Assembly: GCF_002885975.1 (NCBI RefSeq)
Contig: NZ_POSP01000003.1
Span: 2,294,001-2,358,000, forward strand
DNA length: 64,000 nucleotides
Source of the DNA: Paucibacter aquatile
Lineage (GTDB): Bacteria; Pseudomonadota; Gammaproteobacteria; Burkholderiales; Burkholderiaceae_C
Reading direction: 5' to 3'
The first letter of the stretch is position 1, and the number at the start of each line of letters is the position of its first letter. Positions 43,766-51,193 of this stretch are shown here, one piece after another. Made by a program: the position numbers and the translations under genes. The notes under the pieces are model-generated. The model worked only from the letters and a program-made list of their open reading frames with translations, ran no database searches and was not told where the DNA came from.

Positions 43766-45172
43766 TCAGCATGCCTCATCCAGCACACGGTTCAGCGCCG
43801 CATGAACCCGCTGGGCGTCGGCCGCTTCGCTGCGCCAATTGCTGAAGGCCGCGCGCACGGCCCAGCGGCCTTGGTAGTGGGTCGGTGTGAGGAAAGCCTC
43901 GCCGCTATCGCGCAAGCGCTCCAGCAAGCTTTGCACACCGGCCGCGTCGTCGTGAGCTTGAATGGCAAAGCAGACGATGTTCAGCCGCACCGGCGACAAG
44001 AGCTCGAAGCGCGGTGCGTCGCCCTGCAGCAAGCGGCCCAGCAGGCGGGCTCCGTCGATATTGCGACGCACGATTTCGGCGTGGCCCTCGCGCCCATACG
44101 CCTGCACGCTGAACCAGGCCGGCAGCGCGCGCCAGCGGCGGGAGTTCTCGGGCGTGAGGTGCACAAAATCGGGCCGCTCGCCGATGGGTCCGAGGTAGGC
44201 CGCGGCGTTCTGGAACACACGCAGCTGCAGATCGCGGTGGCGGGTGAACTGCAGCGCACTGTCATAGGGCACGTTCAACCATTTGTGGCAATCGATGCAC
44301 ACCGAATCGGCCCCATCCAGGCCCGCCACCTGGGCCGCCACGCGTTCGTCCAGCGCCGCAAATGCACCGAAGGCGGCGTCGACATGCAACCAGAAGCGGT
44401 GGCGCTGACGCAAGGCCACCAAGGCAGTCAGATCGTCGAAGTCCCCGCTGTTGACCGTGCCCGCATTGGCCACCACGATCAGCGCCTCATCGGGGCTGGC
44501 GCGCAGGCGCTGCTCCAGCGCCGTCACGTCGAGGGCGTCACGCCCGGCCAGGGTCGGCAGCAGTTCCACCGCCTCGCGGCCCAGGCCCAGCATGGACGCG
44601 GCCTTGTGGATGCTGGAATGCGGCGCGCCGCTGAGGATGCGCACGGGGCCCAGGCGGGCCAGGCCGGCCTCGCTGACGCGCAGGCCGCGCTGCTCACCCA
44701 CCCACTCGCGGCCCAGGGCCAGGCCCACGAAATTGGACAGGGTGGCGCCCGAGACAAACACGCCCTGCTGCGCCTCGCTGAGCCCAAACCAGGCGGCCAG
44801 CGTGCGCACCGTGGCGCGCTCCAGCTCGGGCGCTTCCGAGTCCCAGCCGGCCGTGGGGTTCTGGTCCAGGCTGGCGGTCAGCCAGTCACCCATCAGGCTG
44901 GCCGGTGTGGCGCCGCCGGTGACAAAACCCAGGTAACGCGGGCCGGCGCTGCCGGACAGATGCGGCAGCCAGTCCTGAGCAAAGCGCCGCAAGGACCCCG
45001 CAGCACCGACGGGCTGCTGCAGCGCATCCTGTATCAGTGCCGACCGCGGGCCACGCGGCGCGCGCGCCGCCGGGTGCGCGTCCAGCCCCTGCAAGAAGCT
45101 CAGCGCCAACTCACGCGTGGCCTGACTCAGGGCCGGCAGTTCGTTCAAATCCTGGTGCAGCAAAGGATGCAT
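43766..45172 (-). CDS. Group II PLP-dependent amino acid decarboxylase family protein
   Basis: A 468-residue cytoplasmic enzyme of the aromatic amino acid/glutamate decarboxylase family. The PLP lysine is in SVCIDCHKWLNVPYDSAL; the cofactor region includes FVSGATLSNFVGLALGRE and the Asp of FWLHVDAAFGAFAALDER. N-terminal LGFVTGGATPASLMGDWLTA matches the family entry motif. The start at 45172 (MHPLLHQ) follows GGAG; the longer frame overlaps the divergent MocR gene and is spurious. Substrate cannot be assigned. It is divergent from a MocR regulator with 81 bases between starts, so it is the likely target of that regulator. Confidence 0.88.
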   Translation of the reverse strand: MHPLLHQDLNELPALSQATRELALSFLQGLDAHPAARAPRGPRSALIQDALQQPVGAAGSLRRFAQDWLPHLSGSAGPRYLGFVTGGATPASLMGDWLTASLDQNPTAGWDSEAPELERATVRTLAAWFGLSEAQQGVFVSGATLSNFVGLALGREWVGEQRGLRVSEAGLARLGPVRILSGAPHSSIHKAASMLGLGREAVELLPTLAGRDALDVTALEQRLRASPDEALIVVANAGTVNSGDFDDLTALVALRQRHRFWLHVDAAFGAFAALDERVAAQVAGLDGADSVCIDCHKWLNVPYDSALQFTRHRDLQLRVFQNAAAYLGPIGERPDFVHLTPENSRRWRALPAWFSVQAYGREGHAEIVRRNIDGARLLGRLLQGDAPRFELLSPVRLNIVCFAIQAHDDAAGVQSLLERLRDSGEAFLTPTHYQGRWAVRAAFSNWRSEAADAQRVHAALNRVLDEAC

Positions 45173-45219
45173 GGCGGAAAGGCTCCAAGGCAGTGGGCAG
45201 AGCGGCCATGCTAGAGTCG

Positions 45220-45244
45220 ATTGGACTGAAGCAAGCAATCCAAT
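45220..45244. promoter_or_regulatory. Inverted repeat between decarboxylase and MocR genes
   Basis: ATTGGA (45220-45225) and TCCAAT (45239-45244) form an inverted repeat with a 13-base spacer, ending ten bases before the MocR start. A candidate binding site for the MocR regulator; known MocR sites are often repeats with this spacing range, but the match is short. Confidence 0.35.
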
Positions 45245-45253
45245 TTCCGCGCC

Positions 45254-46672
45254 ATGGACTTGTGCCGCAACCCCGCCCTGCTGGGCGACTGGCGGGCCAG
45301 CCAAGCGCAGCTCTACGCCGCGCTGGCCACCGCCCTGCAAGGCCTGCTGCTGCGCGGCGAGCTGCTGCCGGGCGACCGCCTGCCGCCCGAGCGGGCCTTG
45401 GCCGCTGCGCTGGGCCTGAGCCGCTCCACCGTGGTGGCGGCTTACGGGCGCCTGGCCGAGGGTGGCTGGGTGCAGGCCCGCCAGGGCCAGGGCACGACCG
45501 TCAGCGCCGGCCCACCCGGACATGTGGCGCGCCGGCACCGCGCCCAGCCGCTGGGCAACCCGGCCCTGCAGGCCTCGCCACGCGGCCGAACTGAGGGCAG
45601 CGCAAGGGCCGACTGGATCGACTTCTCCCTGGCCACCGCCCTGCCCGATCTGGCATGGCTCAGCCCCAGCGAGGCCAGCCGCCAGCTGGCCTTGCGCGAG
45701 AGCGCCTACCAGCCCGAAGGCATGTGGCCGCTGCGCGAACGCATCGCCGCGCGCTACACCCGCCAGGGCCTGGCCACCGCGGCCGATCAAATCATCGTCT
45801 GCGCCGGTGCGCAGCAGGCGCTGAGTTTGCTGAGCCAGCTCTACCTCTCGCCGGGCGACCGGGTGCTGCTGGAATGCCCCAACTACTTCGGCGCCATCGA
45901 TGTGTTTCGCAGCAGCGGTGCGCGCCTGCATGCGGTGCCGCTGCAGGCACGCTGCGCCCATGCCGGGGATTTCATCGCCGCGGCGGCCAGCGCACCCAAG
46001 CTGATCTACCTCTGCCCGCAGCTGCACAACCCCAGCGGCCAGTCCTGGCCCGCCTCGCGCAGCCAGGAATTGCTGCGCACCGTGCAGCGCGCGGGCGGCA
46101 GCCTGCTGGTGATCGACGACTCGCTGGCCGAGCTGCATTTCAGCGCCGAAGCACGGCCGCTGAAGCCAGCACCCGATGCCGCCGTGGTGCACATCGGCAG
46201 CCTGTCCAAAACCCTGTGGGCCGGCCTGCGCATCGGTTGGTTGCGGGCGCCTCGGGCCTTGATCGAGCCGCTGCGACATGCCAAGGCCTGTGCCGACATT
46301 GCCAGCTCCAGCCTCAGCGCCGCGATTGCCTGCGATCTCTTCGACCGCATGGATCGGCTACTGCAGCCGCGCCGCGCCAGCCTGCAACACCAGGCCCAGC
46401 ACTTGCAGGCGGCGCTGCACAGCCATCTGCGCAGCTGGACCGTCAAGGCGCCCGAAGGCGGGCTCTTTCTCTGGGCGCAGCTGCCGGCGCACGGGCCGCG
46501 TGCCGACGCGCTGTGCGAGGCCGCGCGACGGGCGCAGCTGCGCCTCACGCCCGGCACGGCCATGAGCGTGTCAGCCGAGCGGGGCCAAGACCGGGTGCGC
46601 CTGGCCTTCACCCTGCCGGAGGCGCAGGCGCTGGCCGGCGTGCAACGCCTGGCGGCGCTGGGCTTGTACTGA
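45254..46672 (+). CDS. MocR (GntR/aminotransferase fusion) transcriptional regulator
   Basis: A 472-residue regulator joining a GntR winged helix (about 15-80; LLPGDRLPPERALAAALGLS, RSTVVAAYGRLAEGGWVQAR) to a fold type I aminotransferase-like domain. The PLP lysine is conserved in VHIGSLSKTLWAGLRIGWL, and the cofactor region has VCAGAQQALSLLSQLYLSPG and CPNYFGAIDVFRSS. MocR proteins such as GabR and PdxR sense PLP adducts of amino compounds and control adjacent genes. Here the divergent PLP decarboxylase gene is the likely target. It converges with the DUF1338 gene at its other end. Confidence 0.9.
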   Translation: MDLCRNPALLGDWRASQAQLYAALATALQGLLLRGELLPGDRLPPERALAAALGLSRSTVVAAYGRLAEGGWVQARQGQGTTVSAGPPGHVARRHRAQPLGNPALQASPRGRTEGSARADWIDFSLATALPDLAWLSPSEASRQLALRESAYQPEGMWPLRERIAARYTRQGLATAADQIIVCAGAQQALSLLSQLYLSPGDRVLLECPNYFGAIDVFRSSGARLHAVPLQARCAHAGDFIAAAASAPKLIYLCPQLHNPSGQSWPASRSQELLRTVQRAGGSLLVIDDSLAELHFSAEARPLKPAPDAAVVHIGSLSKTLWAGLRIGWLRAPRALIEPLRHAKACADIASSSLSAAIACDLFDRMDRLLQPRRASLQHQAQHLQAALHSHLRSWTVKAPEGGLFLWAQLPAHGPRADALCEAARRAQLRLTPGTAMSVSAERGQDRVRLAFTLPEAQALAGVQRLAALGLY

Positions 46673-46701
46673 GCGGAGGCTGCGAGAAATGCGCGCCGGG
46701 C

Positions 46702-47700
46702 TCAGGCCGCGGCGGTCATCTTGAAGATGCCGGTGGCATTGCCAGCGTCGAACTTCAGGTCGAGATCGTCGGCCACGCGTTCGCGCTGGATGAACTCGTA
46801 GAACGAGCCCGGCACCACGGCGCTGACCAGGCGGCCGCCGTCGAGGAACTGACGTTGCACCTCAGCGGCACGGAAGGCCGTCTGGCGCACCCGGCCCGAG
46901 GCCGAGGTCTCGATGGCCGGCTTGATCGGGCGGCCCAGAGCACGCTGGGTGTCGGCCAGCTGCTCGATATCGGCCACACGGTCGGTGGCGTGGTTGAAGG
47001 CATTGCCCTCGGTCGAGATCCAGGCCATTTCGGCCGACTCGGCCAGCAGGGTCTGATAGTCCGCCCAATCGAACACCGGATGCTGGCGCTCGAAGCAGCT
47101 CAGCAGGCGCGGCAACAGGGCCAGCGCGGTGGGCCAAGGCAGGACACGATCGCGGGCCAGCTGCTCCAGCGCGGCCACCTCGGCCGGGCCCAGGGGATCG
47201 CGGCTGACGCCGATCACGCGGCTCACGGCCGATTGGAAGGCGGGCGAGAACTGCTCCGGGTGCAGCTCGGACACAAAAAACTGGGCGATGTCCTCGGTAT
47301 GGTCCTGGTGGCGCCAGGCGCGGCCGGTCATCTTCAGGCGCGGCAGCGGATAGGGCTCGGCAAAGGCAAAGCCCAGCGGGCGCAGCACGCGGGTGATGGC
47401 CGCCTCGCCCGCTGGCAGGGCGCCGCTGGGCCAGGCCACGGTGCGCAGGGCACCATGGTCAAAGACGATGGGCTGGCCGGCGCGCTGCTGATCGGCCACA
47501 TAGGCCGCAGCCGAAGGCACGCGCGCCACCACATCGCGGAACAGCGCCATGTTCAAGGCCTGGGCCAGCTCGGCCCGGTGCACGGTGGCCCCCACTGGTT
47601 TCAGCAGGGCCGGAGCGACCTTCAGCTGCGCAAAGGTTTCAAGGGCCGCGGCCTCACCCAGGGTGGCGGACAGCAGGCGGAACAAGCCGGTATCAAGCAT
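46702..47700 (-). CDS. DUF1338 protein, HglS-like 2-oxoadipate dioxygenase/decarboxylase
   Basis: A 332-residue enzyme of the DUF1338 (YdcJ/HglS) family. Characterised HglS of Pseudomonas putida converts 2-oxoadipate to D-2-hydroxyglutarate in lysine breakdown using Fe(II). Likely metal ligands are visible in PIVFDHGALRTVAW, GNAFNHATDRV and VPGSFYEFIQR. It is about 130 residues shorter than HglS, belonging to the short bacterial branch, so activity needs to be confirmed. Start at 47700 (MLDTGLFRL) is preferred to 47772. Just 130 bases downstream of the ALDH7-type gene on the same strand, completing a lysine catabolic group. Confidence 0.85.
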   Translation of the reverse strand: MLDTGLFRLLSATLGEAAALETFAQLKVAPALLKPVGATVHRAELAQALNMALFRDVVARVPSAAAYVADQQRAGQPIVFDHGALRTVAWPSGALPAGEAAITRVLRPLGFAFAEPYPLPRLKMTGRAWRHQDHTEDIAQFFVSELHPEQFSPAFQSAVSRVIGVSRDPLGPAEVAALEQLARDRVLPWPTALALLPRLLSCFERQHPVFDWADYQTLLAESAEMAWISTEGNAFNHATDRVADIEQLADTQRALGRPIKPAIETSASGRVRQTAFRAAEVQRQFLDGGRLVSAVVPGSFYEFIQRERVADDLDLKFDAGNATGIFKMTAAA

Positions 47701-47830
47701 GGTGATGCGGGAAGACTTCGGGGACAGATTCAAAAAATAGAGGGGCCAAGCACAGCCCGCCGCAACGCCCATCCCCTCCCAGGGATGGCGCTGCTGGCGC
47801 GCGGTTCAAGCCCGGTCAGGCCTGGGCCGA

Positions 47831-49348
47831 TCAGATGTCGAACTTCACGCCTTGTGCCAGCGGCAGCGAGCGCGAGTAATTGACCGTGTTGGTCGTGCGG
47901 CGCATATAAGCCTTCCAGGCGTCGGAGCCCGATTCGCGGCCGCCGCCGGTTTCCTTCTCGCCACCGAAGGCACCACCGATCTCGGCGCCCGAGGTGCCGA
48001 TATTGACGTTGGCAATGCCGCAGTCCGAACCGCTGGCCGAGACAAAGGTTTCGGCTTCGCGGATGTCGTTGGTGAAGATGGCCGAGGACAGGCCTTGCGG
48101 CACCTCGTTCTGCAGCGCAATCGCTTCGTCCAGGGTCTTGTACTTCAGCGTGTACAGGATGGGAGCGAAGGTCTCGTGCTTGACGATATCCGTCTGCGCC
48201 GGCATGCGCACCAGGGCGGGCGTGGCGTACCAGGCGTTCGGGTACTGGCTGGCCAGGGCGCGCTCGCCACCGGAGACCTCACCACCTTGCTCGCGCGCAG
48301 CGGCCAGAGCCGTCTGCATGGCCTCGAAGCTGGCGCCGTCGATCAGCGGGCCGATCAGGGTGCCGGCCTCGACCGGGCTGCCGATCTTGAGCTGGGCGCG
48401 GGCGCGGTCCAGGCGAGCGACCAGCTCGTCATGGATGCTCTCGTGAATGATGACGCGGCGGGTGGTGGTGCAGCGCTGGCCGGCCGTGCCGTAGGCGCCG
48501 AACAAGATGCCGCGCACGGCCAGCTCCAGGTCGGCGCTGGGCGTGACGATGATGGCGTTGTTGCCGCCCAGCTCGAGCAGGCAACGGCCGAAGCGCGCCG
48601 CCACGCGCGGGCCGACCGCGCGGCCCATGCGGGTGGAGCCGGTGGCCGAGACCAAGGCGACCTGGGGGTGGTCCACCATGGCTTCGCCGACGGCCGCGCC
48701 GCCGTTCAGCAGCTGGGACAGATGTGCCGGCGCCGTGCCGCCGGCCGCGTTGTAGCGGGCCAGGGCGCGCTCGAACAAGGCCTGGGTGGCGATGGCGGTC
48801 AGCGGGGTCTTCTCCGACGGCTTCCAGATGCAGCTGTCACCGCAGACCAGGGCCAGGGCCGAATTCCAGGCCCAGACGGCCACCGGGAAGTTGAAGGCCG
48901 AGATGATGCCGACCACTCCCAGGGGCAGGTACTGCTCCATCATGCGGTGGCCGGGGCGCTCGCTGGCAATGGTCAGGCCATGCAGCTGACGGCTCAGGCC
49001 GACGGCGAAGTCGCAGATGTCGATCATCTCCTGCACCTCGCCCTCGCCTTCGCTGCTGACCTTGCCGGCCTCCAGCGAGACCAGGCGGGCCAGATCGGCC
49101 TTGTGCGCGCGCAGCTCTTCGCCGAACAGGCGCACCAGCTCGCCGCGCTTGGGCGCAGGCACATTGCGCCAGTCCAGGAAGGCGGCATGGGCGCGCGCCA
49201 CGGCGGCGCGCATGTCTTCAGCGCTGGCCTCATGGACGGCGCCGAGCGCGGCCCCGTCGATGGGCGAGCGCACGTTCAGCGTGCCGCCAGTGAAAGCCGA
49301 GGAAGAAACGCCGAGGGCGCTCAGGAGTTCAGTGATGTGCGTAGTCAT
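47831..49348 (-). CDS. amaB: ALDH7-type aldehyde dehydrogenase, probable piperideine-6-carboxylate/2-aminoadipate semialdehyde dehydrogenase
   Basis: A 505-residue NAD-dependent aldehyde dehydrogenase. Catalytic residues are Glu in LLELGGNNAIIV and Cys in AGQRCTTTRRVIIH. The C-terminal stretch GTSGAEIGGAFGGEKETGGG, then SGSDAWKAYMRRTTNTVNYS, is specific to the ALDH7 branch (antiquitin, AmaB), which oxidises 2-aminoadipate 6-semialdehyde. It follows the lysine/saccharopine dehydrogenase by 15 bases and shares its direction, so one operon makes consecutive enzymes of L-lysine oxidation. The ATG at 49348 has GGAGAATC upstream. Confidence 0.93.
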   Translation of the reverse strand: MTTHITELLSALGVSSSAFTGGTLNVRSPIDGAALGAVHEASAEDMRAAVARAHAAFLDWRNVPAPKRGELVRLFGEELRAHKADLARLVSLEAGKVSSEGEGEVQEMIDICDFAVGLSRQLHGLTIASERPGHRMMEQYLPLGVVGIISAFNFPVAVWAWNSALALVCGDSCIWKPSEKTPLTAIATQALFERALARYNAAGGTAPAHLSQLLNGGAAVGEAMVDHPQVALVSATGSTRMGRAVGPRVAARFGRCLLELGGNNAIIVTPSADLELAVRGILFGAYGTAGQRCTTTRRVIIHESIHDELVARLDRARAQLKIGSPVEAGTLIGPLIDGASFEAMQTALAAAREQGGEVSGGERALASQYPNAWYATPALVRMPAQTDIVKHETFAPILYTLKYKTLDEAIALQNEVPQGLSSAIFTNDIREAETFVSASGSDCGIANVNIGTSGAEIGGAFGGEKETGGGRESGSDAWKAYMRRTTNTVNYSRSLPLAQGVKFDI

Positions 49349-49363
49349 TGCGAGATTCTCCGC

Positions 49364-50455
49364 TCAACCGATGCTTTCCACCTGGCGCGACTGCTGGTAA
49401 GCCTTGCCGAACTCATTGGCCAGGAACTCAGGCAGCGAGACTTCCTCTTGCGAGACAAAGCCCGATTGCGGCAGCTTGCCCTGACGGAACAGATCGACGG
49501 CGGCGCACATGCCGGCGGCGGTGGTGATCTGGATGGCCGAGAGCGGGCGGGCGCCGTCGCGCTCGGCGAAGATCTTGCGGGCGAACACTTCCTGCACCAG
49601 GCGACCGTTCTTCATGCCCGAGACGGTCACGAAGACCAGCACCACGTCCTGCATGGTGGCTGGCATGCTCTTGCGCATGATGTCCTTGAGCAGCTCCTGG
49701 TCGTTCTTCAGAGCCAGATCGCCGAGCAGGAATTGCATCAGGTCGCGGTGGCCGGGGTAGCGCACGGTCTTGTAGTCGAGGTTCTTGACCTTGCCGGCCA
49801 GGGTTTCGCACAAGGTGCCCAGGCCGCCCGAGGTGTTGAAGGCCTCGTACTCGGTGCCGTCCAGCGAGAAATGCTCCAGGCCTTCCAGCGGCAGGGCGTC
49901 GATCTTCTCGCCGTCGTGGATGCATTCGCAGGGGTGGCAGTACTCGTTGATCAGGCCGTCGACCGACCAGGTCAGGTTGTACTTCAGCGCATTGGTCGGG
50001 AAGGCCGGCAGGGCGCCGACGCGCATCTTCACATCGTTGAGGCTGTCAAAACTCTTGGCCAGATGGGCAGCGACGATGCCGATGAAACCTGGGGCCAGGC
50101 CGCACTGCGGCATGAAGGCGGTGCGGGCGCCTTCGGCGATGCGCATGATTTCCTTGGTGGCGGCCACGTCTTCGGTCAGGTCGAAATAGTGGCAGCCGGC
50201 TTCCAGGGCCATGTGGGCGGCGGGAATGGCCAGTTGGTAAGGCAAGGCATTGACGATGGCATTGAAGCCCTTGACGGTGGCGGCAGCGCCGGCGCCGATT
50301 TCGGCGATCACCTGGGTCTTGATGCCCTCGCCGGCCAGCACGGACAAGGCGGCGGCGTTCTTGTCGAAGACGGTCACGTCGTAATGGCCCGAGCCATGCA
50401 GCAGGCGGGCAATGGTTTCACCGATATGGCCTGCGCCCAGCAATGCGATCTTCAT
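49364..50455 (-). CDS. Saccharopine dehydrogenase family protein, probable lysine 6-dehydrogenase
   Basis: A 363-residue NAD(P)-dependent enzyme. The nucleotide motif KIALLGAGHIGETIARLLHG opens the protein, followed by FDLTEDVAATKEIMRIAEGA and FMPQCGLAPGFIGIVAAHLA, hallmarks of the LYS9/saccharopine reductase fold. In bacteria the family includes lysine 6-dehydrogenase, which turns L-lysine into 2-aminoadipate 6-semialdehyde; that fits the ALDH7 gene immediately downstream. A carboxynorspermidine-type role is less likely in this company. First gene of the operon, divergent from an Lrp regulator; GGAG sits before the ATG. Confidence 0.88.
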   Translation of the reverse strand: MKIALLGAGHIGETIARLLHGSGHYDVTVFDKNAAALSVLAGEGIKTQVIAEIGAGAAATVKGFNAIVNALPYQLAIPAAHMALEAGCHYFDLTEDVAATKEIMRIAEGARTAFMPQCGLAPGFIGIVAAHLAKSFDSLNDVKMRVGALPAFPTNALKYNLTWSVDGLINEYCHPCECIHDGEKIDALPLEGLEHFSLDGTEYEAFNTSGGLGTLCETLAGKVKNLDYKTVRYPGHRDLMQFLLGDLALKNDQELLKDIMRKSMPATMQDVVLVFVTVSGMKNGRLVQEVFARKIFAERDGARPLSAIQITTAAGMCAAVDLFRQGKLPQSGFVSQEEVSLPEFLANEFGKAYQQSRQVESIG

Positions 50456-50504
50456 TTGATGCTCCTCAATATGCGTTGATGGCTGGCAGTCTAGGCAGGA
50501 GCGC

Positions 50505-50572
50505 TGACGAAAAAAAGCACGATTTCGTCGGAATCAGCGCAGAAAATGACGATTCGTCAGCCCCGATCGTCA
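50505..50572. promoter_or_regulatory. TGACGA/TCGTCA repeat array between lysine dehydrogenase and lrp
   Basis: The 141-base divergent gap contains TGACGA (50505-50510), TCGTCG (50525-50530), TGACGA (50547-50552), TCGTCA (50554-50559) and TCGTCA (50567-50572). The middle pair makes a perfect 13-base palindrome TGACGATTCGTCA; the first pair forms GACGAAA/TTTCGTC. An array of this kind is expected for an Lrp/AsnC octamer wrapping DNA, and both promoters start here. Confidence 0.6.
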
Positions 50573-50596
50573 ATTCGATTCAAACCAGGGTTTTTC

Positions 50597-51079
50597 ATGA
50601 GTCCAGCCATCCCTCCCCCGCAGCCGCCCCGCAGCGCCGCCCAAGCCCGCGATCAGACCGACCGCGAGCTGATCGCCCTCTTGCAGGCCAATGCCCGCGA
50701 GAGCACCGCCAATCTCGCACGCAAGCTGGGTGTGGCGCGCACCACCGTGGTGGCGCGCCTGGCCCGGCTGGAGGCCGATGGCGTGCTGGTCGGCTACACC
50801 GCCAAGCTCGGCTCGGACGCGGCCGATCGCGGCGTGCAGGCCTTTGTCGGCATCACTGTGCAGCCCAAGGCCGGGCGCGAGGTGGTGAAGCGACTCTCGG
50901 GCCTGCCCGAGCTGCGCCAGCTGGCCTCGGTCAGCGGCGAGTTCGATTACATGGCCTTGCTGCGCGCCGAATCGACCATGCGCCTGGACGCCTTGCTCGA
51001 CGAAATCGGCGAGATTGACGGCGTCATCAAGACCACCAGCTCGGTGGTGCTGGCCTTGCGCGTGGACCGCAGTGCCTGA
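50597..51079 (+). CDS. Lrp/AsnC family regulator
   Basis: A 160-residue feast/famine regulator. The helix-turn-helix reads DRELIALLQANARESTANLA and RKLGVARTTVVARLARLEAD. The C-terminal RAM domain has AFVGITVQPKAGREVVKRLS and SGEFDYMALLRAESTMRLD, with the family's closing IKTTSSVVLALRVDRS. Start at 50597 (MSPAIPP, AGGG upstream) is preferred to 50546, which lies inside the repeat array. Divergent from the lysine dehydrogenase operon, so it probably responds to lysine or a product and controls both directions (inference). Confidence 0.92.
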   Translation: MSPAIPPPQPPRSAAQARDQTDRELIALLQANARESTANLARKLGVARTTVVARLARLEADGVLVGYTAKLGSDAADRGVQAFVGITVQPKAGREVVKRLSGLPELRQLASVSGEFDYMALLRAESTMRLDALLDEIGEIDGVIKTTSSVVLALRVDRSA

Positions 51080-51193
51080 GCGCAGACGCAGGCCAACAAG
51101 CCCGGCGGCACAAGCGCACAGCTGTCAGAGTCGACGCTAGCCAAGCGGCGCCGGGACGCGCTACGCTGCACGCCTGAGAGCAATGGGGGGTCT

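Noticed and set aside
45254..46672. MocR gene as the 2-aminoadipate aminotransferase of the lysine pathway
   Set aside because: It has an N-terminal GntR winged helix and is divergent from a decarboxylase, so it is a regulator rather than a metabolic enzyme.
47831..49348. ALDH as the missing 2-oxoglutarate semialdehyde dehydrogenase of the hydroxyproline pathway
   Set aside because: The C-terminal signature and the adjacent lysine dehydrogenase place it in the ALDH7/AmaB branch.
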